From Brevibacillus dissolubilis (lineage in GTDB: Bacteria > Bacillota > Bacilli > Brevibacillales > Brevibacillaceae): a stretch of DNA of 64,000 nucleotides. The stretch covers positions 124,001 to 188,000 of the forward strand of contig NZ_VCNA01000007.1 in NCBI RefSeq assembly GCF_006170445.1, given 5' to 3'. The notes under the pieces were generated by a model. It had not been told where the DNA came from, searched no databases, and saw only the letters and a list, made by a program, of their open reading frames with translations. Positions 36,033 through 45,053 of the stretch are shown one piece after another. The translations under genes and the position numbers were made by a program. How positions within the stretch are numbered: position 1 is the stretch's first letter; every line of letters starts with the position of its first letter.

Positions 36033-36053
36033 CAGAGGGGTTTTGCCCCTCTG
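36033..36053 (+). other. Intercistronic hairpin between the two S-layer genes
   Basis: CAGAGGGG and CCCCTCTG form a perfect 8-bp stem with a 5-base loop but no T tract. It may attenuate read-through or protect the upstream message from 3' decay; a complete terminator is not evident. Confidence 0.6.
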
Positions 36054-36146
36054 GTTCACTAAATATCATACTGATGGTCAAGCATTACCTTATACGACAG
36101 CACAGATTAACAAGGCTCTTATAAAATTTTTTTGGAGGGGTAGTAC

Positions 36147-38675
36147 GTGAAAAACAAGAAGCTTCTGCTTTCTGTATTATCAACCGCATTGGTTAGCAGC
36201 ATGACATCTGCAGCTTTCGCACACCCACAAGCTGGTATCTATATCGGTGGAGAAGTTGCGAAATTTTACTCTCTCGACGCTTACCTGTCTGACGCTAACT
36301 TTGACGTAGCACTCGATGAAATGATCGCTGATCCATCCGCTGCACTCTTCGTTGACGAAAACGGTTATGTAGCTAACATCTATGACCTGCTCACAGCTGA
36401 AGACGCATACGATGCACTCCACTTCGGTACAACTGAAGACTTCGATGCACTTGGTGCACTCGACGGTTTCACTTCTATCGACGAAGAGGGTAACGAAGGC
36501 GACATCTACGATCCAGTAGTTGACGTTGAACTTCCAGGCGTTGACACTATCGAAGTTACTGCTTCCGGCGACAACGAACTGACTGTAGGCGATGCTAACG
36601 ATTCTTCCCTCGTTCTTTCCGCTGTAGCATACGATGCAGACGGTAACGAAGTAGATGCTGAATTCACTTTCGAAACTTCTAACGCTGCTGTAGCAACTGT
36701 AGATGCTAACGGTAAAGTAGAAGCTAAAGCTGAAGGTACAGCTACTATCACTGTTAAATCTGGTGATGTATCTGAGACTTTCGTAGTGAAAGTAAACCCA
36801 GCTGCTACTCTTCAAGTAACAGGTGTTTCCGCTCTGAATGCGAAAGAAATTCAAGTGAAATTCAACAAACCTGTTGATGAAACTTCTGGTAGCCTCGCGT
36901 TCTCTTACATTGCTGACGCAAGCAGCACACCAGCTGTAGGCTTCAAGTTCGTTGATGCTCAAACAGTTGTAATCACACCAAATCAAGATACAGTATTCTT
37001 CGATGGTGAGTATGCACTTACTTTCTCCAACTTTAAAGACCTCGATGGAAAAGTTATGGCTTCTTACTCCACAGTAGTAAAAGTTGCGGACACTGTACGT
37101 CCAACTGTAGCTAAAGTTGAGTACAAAAACTGGAAAGAAGCTACTGTAACTTTCTCTGAACCAATCAAATCCCTCGGAACTGTGTCTAGCAGTGACGAAT
37201 CTAAGGTGTCTTCCCAGACTGCCCTGACTCTTTCCGCTGATCGTAAAACTCTTACCGTAAACCTCACTAATGCGGATGCAAACACAGATTACACCCTTAG
37301 CTTTATCGGAGCTGTGGACTATAAAGACAACTTTATTTCTCCAAACCCTGTAACAGTTACCGTTAAAAAGGTTCAAACTGAAACAGTTCCCCCAGCAATC
37401 GTAAGTGTTACTCCTGTAAACGATAAGAGCTTCAAAGTAACATTTACCGAAAAACTCTCTACAACTCCTGCGATCTCTGTAGAAGGTTTCAATGGTACAG
37501 TAGACATTGACGGTACTAACAACCCTGAGTACCTCGTAACACTCGAGAGTGGTATTGAAGGTCTTCAAAAAGTATTAGTTGCTGCTAACTACGAAGACTT
37601 CAATGGTAATAAAGGTGGGGCTTACTCTCAACTCGTTACCTTTGCTAAAGATAAAGTAGCTCCAACCGTAGATTCTACCCGTGTAGAAAAAATTGATGGC
37701 AAAGAGCACTTGGTAGTAGTGTTCAACGAAAACGTTGATGTTACTAACCTCTCCTCTGAAACAGTAACTGTTAAAGGTAAGCTTGTTTCTAACTACGTTG
37801 AAACTGATGTAGAATTTGCTAACCTCGTACCAGTTGCTTATGGTACCGCTAAAAACGCTATCGCGATTAGCCTGAACGGTTTCGCACCTGGCGCTTACAC
37901 TGTATCCCTTACTGGTACTGTAAATGACCTCAGCCTGAACAACTTCGCTCAGAAAGACGGCGTAACATTTACTCGTACCGCTGATACTGATCTTAGCGAA
38001 GGTTCCGTAACTGCTATTGGTTACGACAACCTCAACACTTCCGCTACTGAAGCTGACAACAACGTTATCTATGTATCTTTCGACAAAGTACTTGATGCGG
38101 CTTCTGCACTCAATGTTGCTAACTACACAGTAGAAGGTACAAGTGCTGTTCAAAGCGCGATCTTCGTTAAGAACTCTGTAACTACAGACGGTGTACCTGC
38201 TTCTATCGTGAAACTTACCTTGAAGCCTGGTACATTCAACCTCTCCGGTGAGCGTCTTGTAACTGTTAAAGATGTAAAAACCGCTACCGGCGTTGTGATC
38301 CCTGCTACTACTAAGAAGTTCAACTTCGTAGAAAACGTAGCTCCAACTATTGCTTCTGCAGTAGTTACATCCGCTGACGAAATCACAATCACTTTCAGCG
38401 AGTCTATGAATGGCACTTCTATCACTGACTCCGCTGCTGACTTTGGGGTATTCGTTGATGGTCAAGATTGGGCAACTGTAGCTGGTGCTACTTACGGCAC
38501 AGTAACAGAAATCGCTGGTGCTACTGATAAAGTATACGTACTCAAACTTGGTCGTGCATTGACTGCTGAAGAGTACGCTAAAAACATTCAAATCAAACCA
38601 GCAACAACTATTGACGCAACTGATGCTAAGGGTAACAAACTTAGCTTCACTTCCCAAAACGTAACAAGAAACTAA
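36147..38675 (+). CDS. Second S-layer/outer-wall-protein (OWP)-like protein with Ig-like domains
   Basis: 842 residues from a GTG start with GGAGGGG upstream. The signal peptide MKNKKLLLSVLSTALVSSM ends near AFA-H at residue ~25. The mature start contains GIYIGGEVAKFYS, similar to the N-terminus of Brevibacillus OWP as I recall it. A bacterial Ig-like (Big_2) domain lies at ~130-225 (ATVDANGKVEAKAEGTATIT), followed by repeated Ig-like/Big_5-type modules (VNDKSFKVTFTEKL, SADEITITFSESMNGTS). No SLH domain is seen, so it probably attaches to the SLH-anchored layer. Codon usage matches the MWP-like gene. Confidence 0.85.
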   Translation: MKNKKLLLSVLSTALVSSMTSAAFAHPQAGIYIGGEVAKFYSLDAYLSDANFDVALDEMIADPSAALFVDENGYVANIYDLLTAEDAYDALHFGTTEDFDALGALDGFTSIDEEGNEGDIYDPVVDVELPGVDTIEVTASGDNELTVGDANDSSLVLSAVAYDADGNEVDAEFTFETSNAAVATVDANGKVEAKAEGTATITVKSGDVSETFVVKVNPAATLQVTGVSALNAKEIQVKFNKPVDETSGSLAFSYIADASSTPAVGFKFVDAQTVVITPNQDTVFFDGEYALTFSNFKDLDGKVMASYSTVVKVADTVRPTVAKVEYKNWKEATVTFSEPIKSLGTVSSSDESKVSSQTALTLSADRKTLTVNLTNADANTDYTLSFIGAVDYKDNFISPNPVTVTVKKVQTETVPPAIVSVTPVNDKSFKVTFTEKLSTTPAISVEGFNGTVDIDGTNNPEYLVTLESGIEGLQKVLVAANYEDFNGNKGGAYSQLVTFAKDKVAPTVDSTRVEKIDGKEHLVVVFNENVDVTNLSSETVTVKGKLVSNYVETDVEFANLVPVAYGTAKNAIAISLNGFAPGAYTVSLTGTVNDLSLNNFAQKDGVTFTRTADTDLSEGSVTAIGYDNLNTSATEADNNVIYVSFDKVLDAASALNVANYTVEGTSAVQSAIFVKNSVTTDGVPASIVKLTLKPGTFNLSGERLVTVKDVKTATGVVIPATTKKFNFVENVAPTIASAVVTSADEITITFSESMNGTSITDSAADFGVFVDGQDWATVAGATYGTVTEIAGATDKVYVLKLGRALTAEEYAKNIQIKPATTIDATDAKGNKLSFTSQNVTRN

Positions 38676-38685
38676 ATCTTTATTA

Positions 38686-38719
38686 AAAAGGGAGTCTGTT
38701 TAACAGGCTCTCTTTTTTT
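38686..38719 (+). terminator. Terminator of the S-layer operon
   Basis: AAAAAGGGAGTCTGTT pairs with AACAGGCTCTCTTTTTTT with minor mismatches; strong T tract. Confidence 0.82.
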
Positions 38720-38783
38720 ATTGCTTTTTTCCATCTTTTATCTATTCTTTATCAAACTAACAGGACATATTCTACATCGATTG

Positions 38784-38792
38784 TGCTAGAAT
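38784..38792 (+). promoter_or_regulatory. Candidate extended -10 promoter of the TPR lipoprotein gene
   Basis: TGCTAGAAT is an extended -10 (TGn-TANAAT type) about 47 bases before the start; the -35 is poor. The same TGCTAGAATAA occurs before galU copy 2 (59082). Confidence 0.4.
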
Positions 38793-38838
38793 AATAGTAT
38801 TTGGGTTGACTATTTATAACGGAGTGGAGGAAAAAGAG

Positions 38839-39522
38839 ATGAAAAAACTATACATCAGATTATTAGTAGTATTGACTATTTGTTCATTTTCTATAATCGG
38901 TTGTAGTAATGCCGAGACAGGGACTGCTAATATAAACGGCAATTCAGCTAGCGATACTGTTGAGGAACAGTTTATACAAGCAGTTGCGTTATTGGATCAA
39001 GGTAAATTCACTGAAGCAAAGCCAATCTTGGAAAGCTCTATGAAAAAAGACCCTGAGAATGGCCGGTATGATTACTTTTTAGGAAATGGCTATCGTCGTG
39101 AAAATGACCTTGAAAATGCTCAGAAACATTATCTGGCTGCTATTGAGAAGTCGCCTGAGATCATTGAGGCCTACAATAATGCGGTAGGGATTTATATGTA
39201 CAAAGAGGATTTAGATAAGGCTTTTGAATTAGCAGATAAGGGACTTGCTGTGCAAAGTGACTTTTTGGAATTGGTCATGAAAAAGGGACAGATCCTTTAC
39301 TTGAAGACTAAATATGAGGAAACGATCACAACCCTAACTCCAATTGCTACTAATCCTAATTATTTTGATGCGGAACGAATTATTGGATTGAGCTATCTAC
39401 AGTTGAAGAAGAAGAAAGAGGCAGTTGAACATTTGAATAATTACTTGAGTCTCGCACCAGATGGTTTAAAGGCAAAAGAAGAGATCAAAGCCTTCTTGCA
39501 ACAAAACGGTTTAGCGAAGTAA
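38839..39522 (+). CDS. TPR-repeat lipoprotein
   Basis: 227 residues. A lipoprotein signal with Cys22 in SIIGCSN is clear, then a Ser/Asn/Thr-rich linker and four to five TPR-like helical pairs (residues ~50-220). The ATG at 38839 follows GGAGTGGAGG. The gene is noticeably AT-richer than the flanking genes, possibly indicating separate ancestry. It stands 51 bases before the Wzy_C/TPR ligase-like gene and is probably co-transcribed, suggesting a periplasm-facing scaffold for that membrane enzyme. Confidence 0.82.
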   Translation: MKKLYIRLLVVLTICSFSIIGCSNAETGTANINGNSASDTVEEQFIQAVALLDQGKFTEAKPILESSMKKDPENGRYDYFLGNGYRRENDLENAQKHYLAAIEKSPEIIEAYNNAVGIYMYKEDLDKAFELADKGLAVQSDFLELVMKKGQILYLKTKYEETITTLTPIATNPNYFDAERIIGLSYLQLKKKKEAVEHLNNYLSLAPDGLKAKEEIKAFLQQNGLAK

Positions 39523-39573
39523 GCGAGAGTGGTTTCGTGAAATAAATGGTGGGTCTCGGTTCGGAGGTAAAAC

Positions 39574-41922
39574 ATGAAAGGTTATTCCAGATGGATTGTC
39601 TTATGTCTGATTACATTGATCGTTATCGGTTCTTCTTTTGAGCAAGCCTTGTTTTTTGATAAGAGAATGTACTTGTATGAGGTCATGATCAGTGGTTTGT
39701 TGCTGGTTGTCGGGATTCTGGCTTGGAGGTTCAAAGAGATAGGCAGACTGATTCCTTATACGGTTGCGGCTTTGATTCCTTTGAGTTTTTTGCTGTCTTT
39801 GTTCCAGGCCGAGACATTGGAAGGTGGCCTTAACTATGTGTTCCGCTGGGGTACGTATGTCTGCCTGTTCCTTATCCTCATGTGGATTCGAAGTGGTGAG
39901 GATCAGAAGGCTCAGAAGGCTGATGCGGGACGGGTATTGGGAAATGTCTTTCACGCATTTGGATTAATCTTAGGCTTCTTCGCTCTGTTTGGTCTGTGGG
40001 GCTGGGTGGAGTATAAGGATATTGTGCTGAATGGCCGACTGACAGGTGTGTTTCAGTATGCGAATACATTTGCCGCGGTGACCTGTGCGTTCTGGATCTT
40101 TGGTCTAGTGATGTTGAGTAAGGATGACGGGAAAAACAGACTGTGGATGAATGTGTTCTATGCATTGCCGTTGGTGGCTTATAGTGCTGGTCTGTTCCAT
40201 TCGTATTCACGCGGTACGATGCTGCTGTTCCCGGTGGCTTGGTTGATTGGTTTGGCACTGCTGAAGGGGAAGAAGCAGGTGCGCTATACATGGTATACCG
40301 TGCTTAGTGTAGGGATTGGCTTCTTGGTCTATCAGCAGAATGAATCGATGACCGCACAAGGGGCAACACATCCGTCTCCGGTGTACTCTGTGATTGGGAT
40401 AATTGGGTTGGTCTTGTTGGTCACGCTGACTCCTTATTTGGTTAAGCTGGTCAGTACTAAAGTGTCTGGATTGAACCGACTGAGTGGCAAGTCCTATACC
40501 AGATGGATCTTGCCTGGACTGCTTGTGGTGATGGCTGTTGCGCTGGGTCTTGACCTGAAATATCAGGGCTTGGTGTATCAGAACCTGCCGGAGGCGATGC
40601 AGAGCCGTCTTGCTGATATCGACGCGGATACCAACAGTGTGATTGGCCGTACGAATATGTATGATGATGCTCTGAAGATGGTGGGAGATTCGCCGTTGTT
40701 AGGATACGGGGGACAAGGTTGGGAGATCGTGTATACGAGATATCAACAACTGCCGTATTTGAGTAATGAAACGCACAGTGTCTATCTGGACTTGCTGATT
40801 AGTGGCGGTATCGTGGGATTGGCTGTCTTTGCGGGAGTGATCCTGTTTTATCTGGCACGTATTCTCATGGGGATTCGAAATGAGACAGATGAGAATCAGA
40901 AGCTGCTCGCTATCGCTTCGGTTACGGCGCTTGCGATGCTTTTGATGCATGCGGCGATTGACTTTGACTATTCGTTTGGGACTGTTGGATTGATTACCTT
41001 CTGGTTGATCGCGATGGCGTTGCCGGTGGCCTCGGTCAAGGCGGGAGCGAACGAGGAGGCGAAGGGCGGTCAGAAGGTGCCGCTCGTAAGACAGGTGCCA
41101 GTCGGAAAACAGGTGGCCTTCTACGCCACACTTGCTTTGGTGATCGTGCTGGGCGTGTATGAGACACGATTCTATCTGGCAGAGGAGGCCGTGAGCTCGC
41201 TTCAGGGGAAAGTAGCTTTGACCGAAGCAGCGGATAAGCTGGAGCAGGCTGTGGCCTATAATCCGTATTCGACGGCGAATCAGGTTAAGTATGCCGAAGT
41301 ATTGGCGATGATCTATCAGCGGAAAAAGGATGAAAACGTAAAGCCTGTAGCGATCAAGCAATTGCAGGATTCCGTTGCCTTGGAGCCTACGAATTCGGTT
41401 CTGCACTATCTGGTGGCATCGAGTTATATCAAGCTTCAAGAATGGCCGAAAGCCATTGAGTTGTATCAAAAAGCGATTCAATTAGAGCCTTTCAATAACA
41501 CGTATTATGGTGCGCTGATGCAAGTGTTTTCCGAGGTGGGCATCGAGTATAAAAAGGCTGGTGACCTGAATCAGGCGAAGGCATATGCAGATCAGACGAT
41601 GGCTTTATACAAGCAGTTCCAAGAGAAGATGGGTCCGTTTGCGGGGCAGGAAATACCGGACCGTCGTCAGCTGGATCTGCCTCAGACGGGCTATATGGCC
41701 TTAGGAAAGAGCTTTATGCTAGAGGGGCAGTATGCTGAAGCACAAAAGGTCTTGAGCCTTGTAAACGACCCTCAGTTCGCCCTGGATGCGAAGGCATTAT
41801 CAGCGGTTCTTCTTGAAAAGACGGGTCGTATGCAGGAAGCCGTGGAGCTGATTAATGCGAATCGTGCAGAGGCGGTTTTCCAAGAGAAGCTGGCTGGCTA
41901 TCAAACCATATTTCGAAATTAA
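39574..41922 (+). CDS. O-antigen ligase/Wzy_C family membrane protein with C-terminal TPR domain
   Basis: 782 residues. About 12 membrane helices (~7-490) include the Wzy_C core: HSYSRGTMLL, then GRTNMYDDALKMVGDSPLLGYG and SNETHSVYLDLLISGGIVGL, which hold the conserved Arg and His of ligases. After residue ~545 comes a soluble TPR region (e.g. WPKAIELYQKAIQLEPFN). Proteins of this family join a polyprenyl-linked glycan to an acceptor. WsaB, the S-layer oligosaccharide transferase of Geobacillus, has the same domain, so an S-layer glycan ligase is a reasonable inference here, just downstream of the S-layer genes. A polymerase role is the alternative. Confidence 0.82.
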   Translation: MKGYSRWIVLCLITLIVIGSSFEQALFFDKRMYLYEVMISGLLLVVGILAWRFKEIGRLIPYTVAALIPLSFLLSLFQAETLEGGLNYVFRWGTYVCLFLILMWIRSGEDQKAQKADAGRVLGNVFHAFGLILGFFALFGLWGWVEYKDIVLNGRLTGVFQYANTFAAVTCAFWIFGLVMLSKDDGKNRLWMNVFYALPLVAYSAGLFHSYSRGTMLLFPVAWLIGLALLKGKKQVRYTWYTVLSVGIGFLVYQQNESMTAQGATHPSPVYSVIGIIGLVLLVTLTPYLVKLVSTKVSGLNRLSGKSYTRWILPGLLVVMAVALGLDLKYQGLVYQNLPEAMQSRLADIDADTNSVIGRTNMYDDALKMVGDSPLLGYGGQGWEIVYTRYQQLPYLSNETHSVYLDLLISGGIVGLAVFAGVILFYLARILMGIRNETDENQKLLAIASVTALAMLLMHAAIDFDYSFGTVGLITFWLIAMALPVASVKAGANEEAKGGQKVPLVRQVPVGKQVAFYATLALVIVLGVYETRFYLAEEAVSSLQGKVALTEAADKLEQAVAYNPYSTANQVKYAEVLAMIYQRKKDENVKPVAIKQLQDSVALEPTNSVLHYLVASSYIKLQEWPKAIELYQKAIQLEPFNNTYYGALMQVFSEVGIEYKKAGDLNQAKAYADQTMALYKQFQEKMGPFAGQEIPDRRQLDLPQTGYMALGKSFMLEGQYAEAQKVLSLVNDPQFALDAKALSAVLLEKTGRMQEAVELINANRAEAVFQEKLAGYQTIFRN

Positions 41923-41933
41923 ATCATCATAGC

Positions 41934-41972
41934 AAAAAGGACTCTCTTCATGAAGAAGGGAGTCCTTTTTTT
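41934..41972. terminator. Bidirectional terminator between the convergent ligase and galE genes
   Basis: AAAAAGGACTC pairs with GAGTCCTTTTT around a central TTCATGAAG; A-rich and T-rich flanks serve both strands. Confidence 0.87.
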
Positions 41973-42036
41973 GATTGGTTACAAATACTGACCGATGAAT
42001 CCGATCGGGGGAGTCAATCTGATGGGACTTGTTTGT

Positions 42037-43026
42037 TTAGCTGGAGTAGCCGTTAGGATTGTTCTTATGCCAGTTCCAGGCGGTTTGGATGATCGTGTCG
42101 AGGTCACTGTAGCGCGGTTGCCAGTTGAGCTGTTGTTGAATGTCGTCTACTTGGGCTACCAGGCTGTCAGGGTCTCCTTCGCGGCGTGGGGCGTCCACAA
42201 CAGGAATCGGATGTCCGGTGATGCGTCTGGCGGTCTCGATCACTTCGCGGACAGAATAGCCCTGCCCGGTGCCGACATTGAAAGCCCGGCTTGGATGACC
42301 GTCGTTGAGAGCTTGCAGGGCGAGTACGTGGGCTTCAGCCAAGTCGAGGACGTGGATGTAGTCGCGGATACAGGTACCGTCTGGTGTGTTGTAGTCGTTG
42401 CCGAACACGTGGATGGCTTCACGCTGCCCCAGTGCGGTCTGTAGTACCAGTGGGATGAGATGGGTCTCAGGCTGATGATCCTCCCCGATCGAATGATCCA
42501 GGGAAGCACCTGCAGCATTGAAATAGCGCAAGGCGATCCATTGCAAGCCATATGCTTTTTCCAGCCATTCAAAGGATTGCTCGATCATCCACTTGGACAG
42601 GCCATAGGGATTGATGGGAGCTTTCGGTGTCTGCTCGGAGATTGGTACGGTTTCCGGCAGGCCATAGACGGCTGCAGTCGAAGAGAAGACGATTTTTTTG
42701 ACGCCGTTTTGGATGAGTGCGGAGAGGAACATGCCGGTTTTGGCTGTATTCTCATGGAAGTAGAGATCTGGGCGGGTCATCGATTCACCGACGAGGCTGC
42801 GTGCGGCGAAGTGGATGGCTGCATCGATCTGATGTTTTTCAACGATGGTGGTGATCAGTTCCGCATCGCTGATATCGCCTTGGTAAAAGGAATCGGTCAG
42901 GACAGCACCGTGGTGGCCGGTAACCAAGTTATCCAATACGACGACGTTATATCCTTTTTCGAGCAAAACCTTTACGGTGTGGCTGCCGATATAGCCTGCT
43001 CCGCCTGTGACTAGTATGGTTTTCAA
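42037..43026 (-). CDS. galE: UDP-glucose 4-epimerase
   Basis: 329-residue short-chain dehydrogenase-type epimerase interconverting UDP-glucose and UDP-galactose. NAD-binding VTGGAGYIGSHTVKVLLEKG at the N-terminus, the catalytic SSTAAVYG and YGLSKW (Tyr/Lys pair) and the substrate loop RYFNAAGAS are present. The start is a TTG with GGAGTGA upstream on the minus strand. Last gene of the minus-strand glycan operon, 8 bases after galU. Confidence 0.95.
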   Translation of the reverse strand: MKTILVTGGAGYIGSHTVKVLLEKGYNVVVLDNLVTGHHGAVLTDSFYQGDISDAELITTIVEKHQIDAAIHFAARSLVGESMTRPDLYFHENTAKTGMFLSALIQNGVKKIVFSSTAAVYGLPETVPISEQTPKAPINPYGLSKWMIEQSFEWLEKAYGLQWIALRYFNAAGASLDHSIGEDHQPETHLIPLVLQTALGQREAIHVFGNDYNTPDGTCIRDYIHVLDLAEAHVLALQALNDGHPSRAFNVGTGQGYSVREVIETARRITGHPIPVVDAPRREGDPDSLVAQVDDIQQQLNWQPRYSDLDTIIQTAWNWHKNNPNGYSS

Positions 43027-43033
43027 TCTACAT

Positions 43034-43945
43034 TCACTCCGAACCGTTTAGAGTTGTTTGAAGAAGAGCTTTTTTGATCGTTTCATCGTTGTGTACGAGG
43101 TCGACGAGGTAGCGGGTAAAATCATGCTGCAGGTCTTGACGCATGAGGGCGAATTCGACGGTAGCCTGCAGGAAGCCGAGCTTGTCTCCGACGTCGTAGC
43201 GTTTGCCGGAAAATTCGAGGGCGGTCATGCCTTTGACTTTGGCCAGCTCTTTCAATGCGTCCGTCAGCTGGATTTCACCGTTGGCTCCCGGTTGTGTCGT
43301 CTCGAGGTAGTCAAAGATCTCTGGTTGCAGGATATAACGGCCCATGACAGCCAGATCGGACGGTGGGTGAGAAGCAGGTTTTTCGACCAGATCGAGAACG
43401 TCTGTCCGGTTGGCGATCTGTTGGCCGGGGGAGACGATTCCGTATTTGTTGGTTTCAGATAAAGGAACACGCTGCACGCCGATGACTGATTGTTGCTGTG
43501 CTTCATAGACGTCAATGAGTTGTTTCAGACAAGGAACCTCGCTGTGAATGATATCATCGCCGAGCAGAACAGCAAACGGCTCATTACCGATGAATTTGCG
43601 GGCACAGTAGACGGCATGGCCCAATCCGAGCGGCTCCTTTTGGCGGATGTAGTGGATATCGACCAGATTGGAGATGCCTTCTACGATCTCTAACAGGCTG
43701 CTTTTCTTGTTTTCCATCAGGTTCATCTCTAGTTCAATCGAGCGGTCGAAGTGATCTTCAATAGCTCGTTTGGAACGGCCGGTGACGATGATGATGTCTT
43801 CGATTCCAGACTCGATGGCTTCTTCGACGATATATTGGATGGTTGGTTTGTCGACGATGGGGAGCATTTCTTTGGGCTGGGCTTTGGTGGCTGGCAGGAA
43901 GCGTGTTCCAAGGCCTGCTGCCGGTATGATAGCCTTTTTAATCAT
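43034..43945 (-). CDS. galU: UTP--glucose-1-phosphate uridylyltransferase, copy 1
   Basis: 303-residue nucleotidyltransferase making UDP-glucose. [20 protein letters not shown] is the nucleotide-binding signature; [14 protein letters not shown] and [12 protein letters not shown] follow. Inside the glycan operon next to galE, it would supply UDP-Glc for UDP-Gal. It shares roughly two thirds or more of its residues with the second copy at 59126, diverging mainly after residue 75 and at the C-terminus. RBS GAGGTG. Confidence 0.95.
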   Translation of the reverse strand: MIKKAIIPAAGLGTRFLPATKAQPKEMLPIVDKPTIQYIVEEAIESGIEDIIIVTGRSKRAIEDHFDRSIELEMNLMENKKSSLLEIVEGISNLVDIHYIRQKEPLGLGHAVYCARKFIGNEPFAVLLGDDIIHSEVPCLKQLIDVYEAQQQSVIGVQRVPLSETNKYGIVSPGQQIANRTDVLDLVEKPASHPPSDLAVMGRYILQPEIFDYLETTQPGANGEIQLTDALKELAKVKGMTALEFSGKRYDVGDKLGFLQATVEFALMRQDLQHDFTRYLVDLVHNDETIKKALLQTTLNGSE

Positions 43946-43954
43946 TCAGACACC

Positions 43955-45034
43955 TCAATTGTTATATATCGTTTGGATCGTTTGGATAAAAGTATCGTAG
44001 CTGTAGGTGGTCTGATGTGATTTCAGCGCACCTTGGGACAGAGCCTGTGCCACTTCGGGCTGTCGCAGGACGGTCAGGGCGTGTTGGACAAAATCATTCT
44101 CATCATGGGCGAGCAGTCCGTTCTGTCCGGTAATCAGGTCGCGATGAGCGGTGATATCACTTGCGATGATCGGTGCTCCGAGTGCGAATGCTTCAAGGAT
44201 CGAGAAAGGCAGTCCTTCCCACCTTGAGGTCTGCAAGAAAAGCCCTGCTGTCGCTACATGTGTAAGTACTTCTGGGTGAGGCAGCCAACCGGTAAAAGTG
44301 ATGTTGGCCCCCGTCTCACGGTCCAGCTGTTCGCATGCGGAGCGCAAAGGCCCGTCTCCGATCCAAACTGCCTCGATCTCAGGCAGGAATTGACGCAGTC
44401 GGGCGATTATACGAATAAACAACAGAGGATTCTTCTGTTCGTCGAGCCGTCCAACTGCGACAATCCGGAGGGGGCTACGCTCTTGATGTTGTGGGACGTG
44501 AAGGTCTAATGCATTTTCGAGCAAGATATTCTCGCCAAAAGGATTCAGCATACGCGCGAAACGATGCTCACTCTTGGAGCAGGCGATGATGCCGCCGCGT
44601 ACCTGACTGAGGACCAATTCAGCTGCAAAATAGACAGCGCGCTTGAGGAAGCCTTCACTGTTCATTAAAAAGCTGTAGCCATGCGGGGTGTAATAGACCT
44701 TGGGTTTACGTAACAACCATGCAGCCAGACGCCCCAGAAAACCAGCTTTGGAGGAATGCAGATGGATGACATCGGGTTGAAGCTCGCGCAGATACCGATA
44801 GAGCTGGCGGATGGTATCCCAATCCTTGGCAGGTGAGATCTGCCGAACCATCGGGAAATGAACCAGACGCACATGAGGAGCGAACAGCTCACTCAGATTA
44901 TCAGGGGTCACATCACGATGAGAATAGAGAATGGTGTGCGAAAGATCGGAGCCACCTGCATCCTTGGTGAGCTGGAGCAGGTATTTGAGCACACCGCCTC
45001 CTGTTGCTTCTACGATATGAACAATATGTTTCAC
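43955..45034 (-). CDS. Family 4 glycosyltransferase
   Basis: 359 residues, GT-B fold. The acceptor-side signature HIVEATGGGVLKYLLQL and the donor-side VAVGRLDEQKNPLLF with SRWEGLPFSILEAFALG (the EX7E-type motif) are clear. It starts at a GTG after GAGAGGAGG. It probably adds one sugar to the lipid-linked glycan; donor unknown. Confidence 0.9.
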   Translation of the reverse strand: MKHIVHIVEATGGGVLKYLLQLTKDAGGSDLSHTILYSHRDVTPDNLSELFAPHVRLVHFPMVRQISPAKDWDTIRQLYRYLRELQPDVIHLHSSKAGFLGRLAAWLLRKPKVYYTPHGYSFLMNSEGFLKRAVYFAAELVLSQVRGGIIACSKSEHRFARMLNPFGENILLENALDLHVPQHQERSPLRIVAVGRLDEQKNPLLFIRIIARLRQFLPEIEAVWIGDGPLRSACEQLDRETGANITFTGWLPHPEVLTHVATAGLFLQTSRWEGLPFSILEAFALGAPIIASDITAHRDLITGQNGLLAHDENDFVQHALTVLRQPEVAQALSQGALKSHQTTYSYDTFIQTIQTIYNN

Positions 45035-45053
45035 AGCGGCCTCCTCTCTTCAC

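Noticed and set aside
36180-38657. Long minus-strand frames opposite the OWP-like gene
   Set aside because: Same codon-bias artefact; Ser/Tyr/Cys-rich shadow without start signals or recognisable domains.
42460-43014. Plus-strand frame of 184 codons opposite galE
   Set aside because: galE on the minus strand has complete family motifs; the plus frame has none and no RBS.
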